From: Desulfuromonadales bacterium
GTDB lineage: Bacteria; Desulfobacterota; Desulfuromonadia; Desulfuromonadales; UBA2294
Assembly: GCA_014859615.1 (NCBI GenBank)
Contig: JACUTX010000086.1
Coordinates: 1 to 9,518 of the forward strand
DNA: 9,518 nucleotides
Direction: 5' to 3'
This document shows positions 1 through 6,341 of this stretch, piece by piece (position 1 is the stretch's first letter; every line of letters begins with the position of its first letter). A model generated the notes under the pieces. It did not search any database, was not told the origin of the DNA, and worked only from the letters and a program-made list of their open reading frames with translations. The translations under genes and the position numbers were made by a program.

Positions 1-734
1 CCGAGAGTGACCGGAATCAGGTTGTTCAGCAGAAACGAACTCCAGTTCAGACCGACACTCTGCATCCCTGTCTCAGCCGACAGAAGTAATCCGGCCGGAA
101 TAAAGTACATATTCGCGACGTTGTGTTCAAAACCACTGGTGACAAAGGCCATAATCGGAACATAGCAGGCGAGGATCTTGCCGCTGATGTCCCGGGCGGC
201 AACCGCCATGAAAATGGCCAGACAGACCAGCCAGTTGCAAAGGAGGCCGCGAATAAACGCCACGTCAAACGAAAGCGTCGCTTTTGCCGTGGCAATCGAG
301 ATGACCTGTTCCGTGAGCCCCGGGGCTGAAAACAGCTCGCTTCTGACCATCAACCAGGCAAAAAAGAGTGAGCCGAGAAAGTTTCCAAGGAGCACGACTC
401 CCCAGTTTTCCAGCAGTTTACTCCAGGGAATCTCTTTTTGCAGTGCCGCCTTGGCCAGCAGTGTATTGCCGGTGAACAGTTCCGCACCGCAGATCAGCAC
501 CAGCATCAGTCCGAGGGAGAAGACGCTGCCCCCTAAAAAGCGGGCAACCCCCACCCCGAGATGAGCGGCTGTATCGTGAGTGACGACCGTTGCCAGCTGA
601 GCCCCGAAGGCGATGTAGAATCCGGCCAACAGACTGAGAACAACAGTACTCGACAGCGGTTGGGTCAGAACGCGCTGACCATGCGTGACTATCGCCGCCG
701 CCGTTTCGGGAGGGGATAAAAACTGCTTGTTCAT
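1..734 (-). CDS. Formate/nitrite transporter (FNT) family channel, C-terminus cut by window edge
   Basis: This is a pentameric inner-membrane channel of the FocA/NirC family, which moves small monovalent anions such as formate or nitrite. I translated the minus strand by hand from the ATG at 734-732; the frame stays open for 244 codons to the left edge. Visible family features are the ELFTGNT segment (residues 85-91, T88 in the omega-loop position), K151, and the signature GFEHNVANMYF (201-211) with the central histidine H204. The last visible stretch, NNLIPVTL, resembles the FocA NNLIPVTIGN region. Hydrophobic spans fall near residues 29-50, 66-88, 110-131, 157-180, 186-200 and 205-220, with a last one starting near 232. 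FNT proteins are about 270-285 residues long, so roughly 30 are missing. The start lies one base after the stop of the upstream aminotransferase, with GGGG ten bases before the ATG, so translation is probably coupled. The substrate cannot be decided from sequence. Confidence 0.93.
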   Translation of the reverse strand, partial: MNKQFLSPPETAAAIVTHGQRVLTQPLSSTVVLSLLAGFYIAFGAQLATVVTHDTAAHLGVGVARFLGGSVFSLGLMLVLICGAELFTGNTLLAKAALQKEIPWSKLLENWGVVLLGNFLGSLFFAWLMVRSELFSAPGLTEQVISIATAKATLSFDVAFIRGLLCNWLVCLAIFMAVAARDISGKILACYVPIMAFVTSGFEHNVANMYFIPAGLLLSAETGMQSVGLNWSSFLLNNLIPVTL

Positions 735-735
735 T

Positions 736-1923
736 TTAGCTGATCCCCATTTCACGGGCGAGGTTCGTCCAGGCTGGCAGGCTTCGCTCAATCATCGCAT
801 CGTCGACACAGTAGGCAATTCTGAAGAACCCGGCGGCACCGAAGCCGCTGCCGGGGACGAGCAACAGACCGTGCTTCTGGGCGATTTTTACAAATTCAAT
901 ATCATCTTTGATCGGTGCGTGCGGGAAAAAGTAAAAGCCGCCGTCCGGTTTGACGGTTTTAAAACCGATAGAGGTGAGATGCTTGTAGAGGATGTCGCGC
1001 TTTTTTCGATAGATTTCGATATCGACCGTTACATCCTGCAGAGTACTGACCAGTCTCTGCATCAGGGCCGGTGCGTTGACGAAACCGAGGACCCGATTAC
1101 AGAAGACCGCCCCTTCCATGAAGAGATCGACCTCCGGCATCTTTGGGTTGGCGGCCAGGTAGCCGATCCGTTCGCCGGGCAACGCCAGATCTTTTGAGTG
1201 TGAAGTGACGACAACCGCATTGTCGATGCTGGTGAAGATTGACGGCACCTCCATATCGAAGGCAAGCCGCGCATACGGTTCGTCAGAAATCACCGTGATT
1301 TCATGCCCGGTTTCAGCCTGCTTTCTGACCAGCAACTCTCCCAGAGCGTCGAGGGTCGATTTCGGGTAGATTACTCCGGTCGGATTGTTGGGAGAATTAA
1401 TGATAATCGCGCGTGTTTTTTCGGTTATCGCAGCTTCAATGGCAATCAGATCCGGCTGAAAAGTCTCAAGATCATTACAGACCTCCACCGCAATGCCGGC
1501 GTGATTATCGATGTAGAATTTATATTCGACAAAATACGGCGTCAGGATAATCACTTCATCCCCGGCATCCAGAATGGTTTTCAAAACGACATTGAGTGCG
1601 CCACCGGCCCCACAGGTCATGATAATATGTTTTCCGGCGACAGCTGCGCCGCTGATGCGGGCTAACCGCTTGGCGACGGCATTGCGGGTCTCATCGTAGC
1701 CGGCGTTATTCATATAACGATGCATTCCGGGGAGGGGTGTCTGGGCCAGCTGCAGCATCCTTGCATGCAGAGCGGCCGGGGGCTCAATGCAGGGGTTGCC
1801 GAGGGTGAAATCGAAGACGTTTTCGGCGCCGCGCTCAGCAATGAGTCGCCCACCTTCTTCAAACATTTTACGAATCCACGACGAGCGTTCGATGCAGGTT
1901 TTAATTTTATTCGATATCGTCAT
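736..1923 (-). CDS. PLP-dependent class I/II aminotransferase
   Basis: This is a fold-type I aminotransferase of 395 residues, the usual length for the aspartate/alanine/aromatic group, and cytosolic. The PLP-site motifs are all present: NSPNNPTG at 176-183 (N180 near the pyridine ring), SDEPY at 213-217 (D214 and Y217 contact PLP), SHSKDLALPGERIG at 241-254 with Schiff-base lysine K244 and phosphate-binding R252, and FRIAY at 367-371 with R368 in the place of the substrate carboxylate-binding arginine. The start ATG has AGGAG seven bases upstream. The amino donor and keto acceptor are not readable. The gene lies divergently beside pheA-tyrA, whose products are aromatic keto acids, so an aromatic or aspartate aminotransferase is possible; this is inference only. 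It is the first gene of a two-gene unit with the downstream FNT channel. Confidence 0.93.
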   Translation of the reverse strand: MTISNKIKTCIERSSWIRKMFEEGGRLIAERGAENVFDFTLGNPCIEPPAALHARMLQLAQTPLPGMHRYMNNAGYDETRNAVAKRLARISGAAVAGKHIIMTCGAGGALNVVLKTILDAGDEVIILTPYFVEYKFYIDNHAGIAVEVCNDLETFQPDLIAIEAAITEKTRAIIINSPNNPTGVIYPKSTLDALGELLVRKQAETGHEITVISDEPYARLAFDMEVPSIFTSIDNAVVVTSHSKDLALPGERIGYLAANPKMPEVDLFMEGAVFCNRVLGFVNAPALMQRLVSTLQDVTVDIEIYRKKRDILYKHLTSIGFKTVKPDGGFYFFPHAPIKDDIEFVKIAQKHGLLLVPGSGFGAAGFFRIAYCVDDAMIERSLPAWTNLAREMGIS

Positions 1924-1959
1924 TAATTTTCTCCTGAAGTCTATCTGAAATGTCAGCGC

Positions 1960-1988
1960 AGTTTAGCGATCGAATATAAGCCGGTCAA
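1960..1988 (-). promoter_or_regulatory. Sigma70-type promoter for the aminotransferase-FNT unit
   Basis: On the minus strand, TTGACC (1988-1983, 5 of 6 to the -35 consensus) is followed by a 17-base spacer and TAAACT (1965-1960, 4 of 6 to the -10 consensus). Transcription would begin near 1953, giving a leader of about 30 bases that includes the AGGAG ribosome binding site. Recognised by eye only. Confidence 0.55.
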
Positions 1989-2093
1989 GCACTCCTTGCA
2001 AAAGTTTGAGCGAACAGCAATAGCCGACATGGGGTGCGGTTTTAGCCGGGGCTGAATTATTACGCTGCAATCAGGTCAAAACTGGCTTCTTCG

Positions 2094-2122
2094 TTGATTT
2101 TTGTGAATGAATACGCTACATT
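2094..2122 (+). promoter_or_regulatory. Sigma70-type promoter for pheA operon
   Basis: TTGATT (2094-2099, 4 of 6) is separated by exactly 17 bases from TACATT (2117-2122, 4 of 6). Transcription would begin near 2129, leaving a leader of about 25 bases. A start there argues against the alternative upstream TTG start codon at 2094, because that codon would lie inside the -35 box. The leader is too short for a classical attenuator. Confidence 0.45.
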
Positions 2123-2153
2123 TTCGAGCCACGACCGACATGAAGGATCTGCT

Positions 2154-3227
2154 ATGCTGAAAAATAAACTTGCAGTCTTAAGAGAAAAAATTGATTCCCT
2201 TGATGACCTGATTCTCAAGCATCTCAATGAGCGAGCGGAACTGGTGATTAAGGTTGGGCATCTCAAGCAGGGGGTGAACAGTGATGTTTATGTTCCGAGT
2301 CGGGAGCAGGCGATCTATGCCCGTCTGCTAGCCGAGAATAGCGGACCGTTTCCCGACGAGGGGGTACGCCGTGTTTTTCGCGAGATCATCTCGGCGTCGC
2401 TGAATCTTGAGCAACCGATGAAGGTCGCTTTTCTCGGGCCGCAAGCAACGTTTACGCATCTGGCTGCGATGCAGCAATTCGGTTTTTCGGCTCAGCTTGT
2501 CTCACAACGCAACATCAGCGCCGTTTTCGATGAAGTACAGCGGGGTCGAGCCGATTACGGAGTCGTCCCGGTCGAAAATTCGAATGAAGGGGCTGTGACG
2601 CACACCCTCGATATGTTTGTTGAGTCGGACTTGAAGATCAACGCCGAGATTCTGTTGGAGATTTCACACGATCTGTTGTCGCGCAGCGGCCATCTCAGTG
2701 CTATTCGCAAAGTGATTTCACACCCTCAGGCGCTCGGGCAGTGTCGTACCTGGCTCGAAGAGAACCTCCCGGACGTTCCGATGGTCGATGTCAGCAGTAC
2801 CGCCCAGGCGGCGCAGATGGCGGCTGAGGATGAGACGGCAGCAGCGATCGCCAGTGAGCTTTCGGCGACTCTCTACGGTCTGCAGGTCGTCAAGAAAAAG
2901 ATTGAAGATAATGCGAATAATGTCACCCGTTTTCTGGTGATCGGTTCCCGTAACCCCGCCCCGTCCGGTCATGACAAGACCTCTTTGATGTTCAGTGTCA
3001 AAGACGAGCCGGGTATTTTGTATCGCATGCTTGAGCCGTTCAGTCACAACAATCTTAACCTCTCAAAGATCGAGAGTCGTCCTCTGAAGAAGAAGGCCTG
3101 GGAGTATATCTTTTTTCTCGACCTCGAAGGACACATCGACCAGGAAAATGTTCGCAAAGCGGTCGAAGAACTCGGAACTTTTTGTCAATTCGTCAAAGTG
3201 CTCGGCTCCTATTCGTCAGCGCGATAA
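2154..3227 (+). CDS. pheA: Bifunctional chorismate mutase / prephenate dehydratase (P-protein)
   Basis: PheA converts chorismate to prephenate and then to phenylpyruvate in phenylalanine synthesis. Three domains are visible in 357 residues. An AroQ-type chorismate mutase spans about 1-85, with likely catalytic R10, R27, K38, R50 and E51. A prephenate dehydratase domain spans about 89-267, opening with VAFLGPQATFTH and carrying ENSNEG (141-146) and the catalytic TRF triad (258-260). A C-terminal ACT domain spans about 275-357, with the ESRP motif (307-310) that binds phenylalanine in this family, so feedback inhibition by Phe is expected. The start chosen is the ATG at 2154, with GAAGG seven bases upstream; a TTG at 2094 would add 20 residues with no family match. 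TyrA follows 24 bases downstream. Confidence 0.96.
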   Translation: MLKNKLAVLREKIDSLDDLILKHLNERAELVIKVGHLKQGVNSDVYVPSREQAIYARLLAENSGPFPDEGVRRVFREIISASLNLEQPMKVAFLGPQATFTHLAAMQQFGFSAQLVSQRNISAVFDEVQRGRADYGVVPVENSNEGAVTHTLDMFVESDLKINAEILLEISHDLLSRSGHLSAIRKVISHPQALGQCRTWLEENLPDVPMVDVSSTAQAAQMAAEDETAAAIASELSATLYGLQVVKKKIEDNANNVTRFLVIGSRNPAPSGHDKTSLMFSVKDEPGILYRMLEPFSHNNLNLSKIESRPLKKKAWEYIFFLDLEGHIDQENVRKAVEELGTFCQFVKVLGSYSSAR

Positions 3228-3251
3228 TTTTTTGCATCGACAGGTTATTGA

Positions 3252-4121
3252 ATGAATAAAGAATTTCTGATTCCGAAAATGTGTGTGATCGGAGTCGGCC
3301 TGATCGGCGGTTCTCTGGCCCTGGCAATGAAAGAGGCGGGGCTGGTCGGTGAGGTGGTCGGGGTCGGCCGCGGCGCGGCGAATCTCAAGACAGCTCTGCG
3401 TCTCGGGATCATCGATTCTTATACGACCGATCCGTCTGCCGGTGTTGTCGGTGCTGATCTGGTTTTTTTGGCGACCCCGGTTCTCGCCCTTGGCGCTCTG
3501 GTCAGAACTATCGCCACGAGTCTCAAACCCGGCGCCGTTGTGACCGACGGCGGGAGCGTGAAACAGGCGGTGATCGATGCTGTCGAACCGGCTCTGCCGA
3601 CTGGTGTCTGTTTTGTGCCGGGGCATCCGATTGCCGGAACGGAAAATAGCGGTGCTGAGGCCGCATTTTCAACCCTTTACCGTGATCGGCGCTGCATCTT
3701 GACTCCAACCGAAAATACAGATCCCGGGGCGCTGCAACTTGTGACCCGGATCTGGGAGGCGGTCGGAAGTGAAGTGGTTCTGATGGGAGTGGAAAAACAC
3801 GATCGTATTCTGGCTGCCATCAGTCATCTGCCGCATATGGTCGCTTATGCTCTGGTGGTGGCCGGGAGTTCCTATGACCGTTATGAAGAGAATGTCCTCG
3901 AATATTCAGCTGGCGGTTTTAAGGATTTTACCCGTATCGCCTCATCGGATCCAACCATGTGGCGCGATATTGCCCTGACCAATCGTGAGGCGCTGGTCGA
4001 GATGATCACACATTTTGAACTGTTTTTGACTGAACTCAAAACCGATATCCAGGTGGGTGACGCAGAGAAGTTATTTAATTTCTTTTTAACGGCCAAACAG
4101 AATCGCGACGCTATCCTTTAA
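3252..4121 (+). CDS. tyrA: Prephenate dehydrogenase (TyrA family)
   Basis: TyrA oxidatively decarboxylates prephenate to 4-hydroxyphenylpyruvate (or arogenate to tyrosine) with NAD(P)+. The 289-residue protein starts with a Rossmann fold: the dinucleotide-binding glycines are in VIGVGLIGGS (12-21). Further family motifs are DGGSVK (99-104), PGHPIAGTENSG (123-134) with conserved H125, SHLPHMVAYAL (191-201) with H192 and H195, and GGFKDFTRIASSDPTMWRDI (221-240). There is no ACT domain and no chorismate mutase domain, so this is the minimal monofunctional form; in this operon the mutase activity comes from PheA. The ribosome binding site is weak (AGGT, six bases before the ATG), and the gene begins 24 bases after pheA, consistent with cotranscription. 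Cofactor and prephenate-versus-arogenate preference cannot be read with certainty. Confidence 0.95.
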   Translation: MNKEFLIPKMCVIGVGLIGGSLALAMKEAGLVGEVVGVGRGAANLKTALRLGIIDSYTTDPSAGVVGADLVFLATPVLALGALVRTIATSLKPGAVVTDGGSVKQAVIDAVEPALPTGVCFVPGHPIAGTENSGAEAAFSTLYRDRRCILTPTENTDPGALQLVTRIWEAVGSEVVLMGVEKHDRILAAISHLPHMVAYALVVAGSSYDRYEENVLEYSAGGFKDFTRIASSDPTMWRDIALTNREALVEMITHFELFLTELKTDIQVGDAEKLFNFFLTAKQNRDAIL

Positions 4122-4159
4122 TTTTAACGGTTTCAAGTAACCGCGAATTGGACATGATG

Positions 4160-5452
4160 ATGAAAACAGAAACAATCAGGGCGGCGGATCGGTTATGCGG
4201 CGAAATCAGCGTACCGGGTGACAAGTCGATCTCGCATCGCTCTATTATGTTGGGTGCTCTGGGGGAAGGGGCAACCCGGATCAGCGGTTTTTTGCAGGGG
4301 GAGGATAACTACTCAACCCTGAATGCGTTTCGTGCCATGGGGGTTGAGATTGAAGATCAAGGGGGCGGAAATCTGCTGGTCACAGGGGTTGGCCTGCATG
4401 GTCTGGTCGAACCGACCACGGTTCTCGATTGCGGAAACTCCGGTACGACCATGCGCTTGATGACCGGACTTCTGTCCGGGCAGAAATTTTTTTCGGTCTT
4501 GACCGGTGATCAGTACCTGCGCAAACGCCCGATGCGCCGGGTGGTTGAGCCGCTTTCGCTGATGGGGGCCAAGATCGATGGCCGGGACGGGGGCGAACGG
4601 GCGCCGCTGGCGATCCGGGGCGGGAATCTGCACGGAATCGAGTATGCTTCGCCGGTGGCCAGTGCGCAGATTAAATCGGCACTGCTCCTAGCGGGTCTTT
4701 ATGCAAAAGGGGAGACAACCGTACGTGAACCGCATCTCTCACGTGATCATAGTGAACGGATGCTGAAGGCTTTTGGCGCTGACCTGACCCCTTTTGAAGG
4801 TGGCGTGACGCTCACCCCCGGAAGTCGTCTGCTCGGTCGTGACGTGGTTGTCCCTGGCGATATCTCCTCGGCGGCTTTTTTTCTGGTCGCCGGTCTGATT
4901 GCGCCGCAGAGCGAACTGTTGATTCGTAATGTCGGTATCAACCCGACCCGAAGCGGTATTCTCGATATTCTGCTGGCGATGGGTGGCGATATTCAGCGGG
5001 TTGATGAGCGGGAGGTCTGCGGTGAACCGGTCGCCGATCTTCTGGTCAAAAGCAGCCAGCTGCACGGCATTGAGATCGGCGGCTCGGTTGTACCACGGGC
5101 GATCGATGAGTTGCCTGTTATCGCTGTTGCGGCAGCCGTCGCCGAAGGGCGCACGACGATCCGCGATGCAGGCGAACTTCGCGTTAAGGAGACCGATCGT
5201 ATCGATGCCATGGTCTGTGCCTTGACACTCCTCGGGGGACAGGTTGAGGGGCGTGAAGACGGGATGGTGATTGATGGTGTTGAGTCTCTGTCAGGCGGTT
5301 CGGTTCTCTCCCGGGGGGATCACCGCATCGCCATGAGTCTGGCTGTCGCCGCACACCGGGCAACGGCTGAGGTCACCATTACCGATACGGACTGTACCGA
5401 GACCTCCTTCCCCGGTTTCTGGCCCCTTTTGCGGTCGGTGCAGAGAAGATAA
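4160..5452 (+). CDS. aroA: 3-phosphoshikimate 1-carboxyvinyltransferase (EPSP synthase, class II-like)
   Basis: AroA transfers the enolpyruvyl group of PEP to shikimate 3-phosphate, the sixth step of the shikimate pathway. In a 430-residue numbering, the signatures are GDKSISHRS (20-28, K22 active-site lysine), LDCGNSGTTMRL (89-100), SAQIK (168-172), RDHSE (195-199), NPTR (261-264), IDELP (315-319, catalytic D316) and RVKETDRIDAM (341-351). The combination GDKS, SAQ-X-K, R-X-H-X-E and N-X-TR is the pattern published for class II, glyphosate-insensitive enzymes, and the class I GNAGTAMRP form is absent. The start is ambiguous: TTG at 4148 and ATGs at 4154, 4157 and 4160 are in frame. I chose 4160 because GGA sits seven bases upstream and the protein then begins as homologs do. 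The gap to tyrA is 38 bases, with cmk 7 bases downstream. Confidence 0.95.
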   Translation: MKTETIRAADRLCGEISVPGDKSISHRSIMLGALGEGATRISGFLQGEDNYSTLNAFRAMGVEIEDQGGGNLLVTGVGLHGLVEPTTVLDCGNSGTTMRLMTGLLSGQKFFSVLTGDQYLRKRPMRRVVEPLSLMGAKIDGRDGGERAPLAIRGGNLHGIEYASPVASAQIKSALLLAGLYAKGETTVREPHLSRDHSERMLKAFGADLTPFEGGVTLTPGSRLLGRDVVVPGDISSAAFFLVAGLIAPQSELLIRNVGINPTRSGILDILLAMGGDIQRVDEREVCGEPVADLLVKSSQLHGIEIGGSVVPRAIDELPVIAVAAAVAEGRTTIRDAGELRVKETDRIDAMVCALTLLGGQVEGREDGMVIDGVESLSGGSVLSRGDHRIAMSLAVAAHRATAEVTITDTDCTETSFPGFWPLLRSVQRR

Positions 5453-5459
5453 TAAAACT

Positions 5460-6140
5460 ATGCCGAAACAGTTGATTGTTGCCATAGACGGTCCGTCGGG
5501 CGCCGGCAAAAGTACCTTGAGCCGCTGCGTCGCGCAGGTTCTCGGTTATCTGAATATCGACACCGGTGCCATGTATCGTTGTGTTGCCCTGGCCGCTCAA
5601 CGTCAGGGGGTCGATCCTTCCGACGCACAGGGTCTCGCCCGGTTGAGTCGTTCGGTTCGAATCCGTTTTACACCCTCCGCTACCGGGGAGAGGGTTCTTC
5701 TTGATGATGTCGATGTCTCGGATGCAATCCGGACTCCGGAGGTGAGTTTACTGACGCCGAAGGTGGCTGCGATCCCTGCGGTCAGGGATGCGATGGTTGC
5801 TCAACAGCGAAAAATGGGCGAAAAGGGGGGGGTTGTTCTGGAGGGGCGGGACATCGGTTCGGTCGTTTTCCCTGCTGCCGAAGTGAAGATTTTTTTGATA
5901 GCGACCGCTGAAGAGCGTGGTCGCAGACGTTTTGCTGAATTGACTGCAAAAGGCGTGCAGATCGATCTTGCCCGGACCATCGCCGAAATAAAGGAGCGAG
6001 ATCGTCTCGATATAACCCGGACTCATTCACCGCTGGTCAAATCTGCGGATGCGATCGAAATCGATACGACCGGTCTGACGATCGACCAGGTTCAGCAGCG
6101 GATCCTGCAGATTGTTCAAAATCAGAATCGAATCTGTTGA
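5460..6140 (+). CDS. cmk: Cytidylate kinase
   Basis: Cmk phosphorylates CMP and dCMP with ATP and recycles cytidine nucleotides from RNA turnover and lipid synthesis. The 226-residue length matches the bacterial family (E. coli 227). Seen directly are the Walker A loop GPSGAGKS (11-18, K17), IDTGAMYR (33-40) in the nucleotide-binding region, EGRDIGSVVFP (128-138) in the CMP site, and an arginine-rich LID-type region with R155-R157 and ERDRLDITR (179-187). The gene begins seven bases after the aroA stop with only a weak AGAAG upstream, so translation is probably coupled to aroA. The order aroA-cmk-rpsA is an old and widespread arrangement, also seen in E. coli. The stop codon at 6138-6140 is followed by a 201-base gap before rpsA. 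Confidence 0.95.
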   Translation: MPKQLIVAIDGPSGAGKSTLSRCVAQVLGYLNIDTGAMYRCVALAAQRQGVDPSDAQGLARLSRSVRIRFTPSATGERVLLDDVDVSDAIRTPEVSLLTPKVAAIPAVRDAMVAQQRKMGEKGGVVLEGRDIGSVVFPAAEVKIFLIATAEERGRRRFAELTAKGVQIDLARTIAEIKERDRLDITRTHSPLVKSADAIEIDTTGLTIDQVQQRILQIVQNQNRIC

Positions 6141-6244
6141 CAACAACGAATAATCCTCTTTTTAGTCGTAGCAGGCCGATTGTCCCTGTGGAAAAAATCG
6201 ATAAAAATAGTCACGAAGAGTGCTGGAAGAAGATAAATAAAGGT

Positions 6245-6273
6245 TTGTTTTTCGGGAATCTTTATGATATGTT
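6245..6273 (+). promoter_or_regulatory. Sigma70-type promoter with extended -10 for rpsA
   Basis: TTGTTT (6245-6250) is followed by a 17-base spacer and TATGTT (6268-6273). The spacer ends in TGA, giving the TG-N extended -10 element directly before the hexamer. An overlapping TATGAT (6263-6268, 5 of 6 to consensus) lacks a -35 at a good distance. The predicted transcription start is near 6280, giving a leader of about 60 bases. An independent promoter fits the high demand for S1 relative to the aromatic biosynthesis genes. Confidence 0.5.
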
Positions 6274-6281
6274 CCTTCACC

Positions 6282-6333
6282 GTGACTTCGCGTCACCCTG
6301 CTGTCAAAGGCGGGAAAATTGCTAGGGGGTAAC
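6282..6333 (+). promoter_or_regulatory. Possible structured leader / ribosome-binding-site switch of rpsA
   Basis: GTGAC (6282-6286) and GTCAC (6292-6296) can form a 5-bp hairpin with loop TTCGC, right at the predicted 5' end of the rpsA transcript. The second arm, extended as GTCACCC (6292-6298), could instead pair with GGGTAAC (6327-6333) with one C-A mismatch, burying part of the Shine-Dalgarno AGGGGGT (6324-6330). The two pairings share bases and are mutually exclusive. S1 autoregulates its own leader in E. coli, so a control role is plausible, but the stems are short and this is inference. Confidence 0.3.
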
Positions 6334-6341
6334 ATCTCACA

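Larger units (their letters stand above)
6141..6341 (+). other. cmk-rpsA intergenic region and rpsA leader, no confident gene
   Basis: This gap contains no recognisable gene. A 62-codon frame beginning at a TTG overlapping the cmk stop (6137-6325) has no recognisable motif or ribosome binding site and is probably chance. The right half holds a promoter candidate and the rpsA leader. No intrinsic terminator follows cmk, so read-through from the aro block into rpsA is likely. In Geobacter-type genomes, to my recollection, ispH often occupies this position; no trace of it is visible. Confidence 0.6.

Noticed and set aside
685..1197. 170-codon plus-strand frame opposite the aminotransferase
   Set aside because: It lies antisense to a clear class I aminotransferase with all PLP motifs and has no family features.
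1989..2093. Search for TyrR-like, sigma54 or T-box signals between the divergent promoters
   Set aside because: No dyad or motif of convincing length or spacing was found.
2094..2153. TTG start extending pheA by 20 residues
   Set aside because: The extra residues do not resemble AroQ N-termini, the TTG falls inside the -35 box, and the ATG at 2154 has a good ribosome binding site.
2107..2160. 17-residue frame ending inside the pheA start, as a possible leader peptide
   Set aside because: It has only one Phe, no ribosome binding site and no attenuator hairpins, and its ATG lies upstream of the predicted transcription start.
6137..6325. 62-codon reading frame from a TTG overlapping the cmk stop
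   Set aside because: No ribosome binding site, no recognisable motif, and it spans the rpsA promoter and leader; chance frame.
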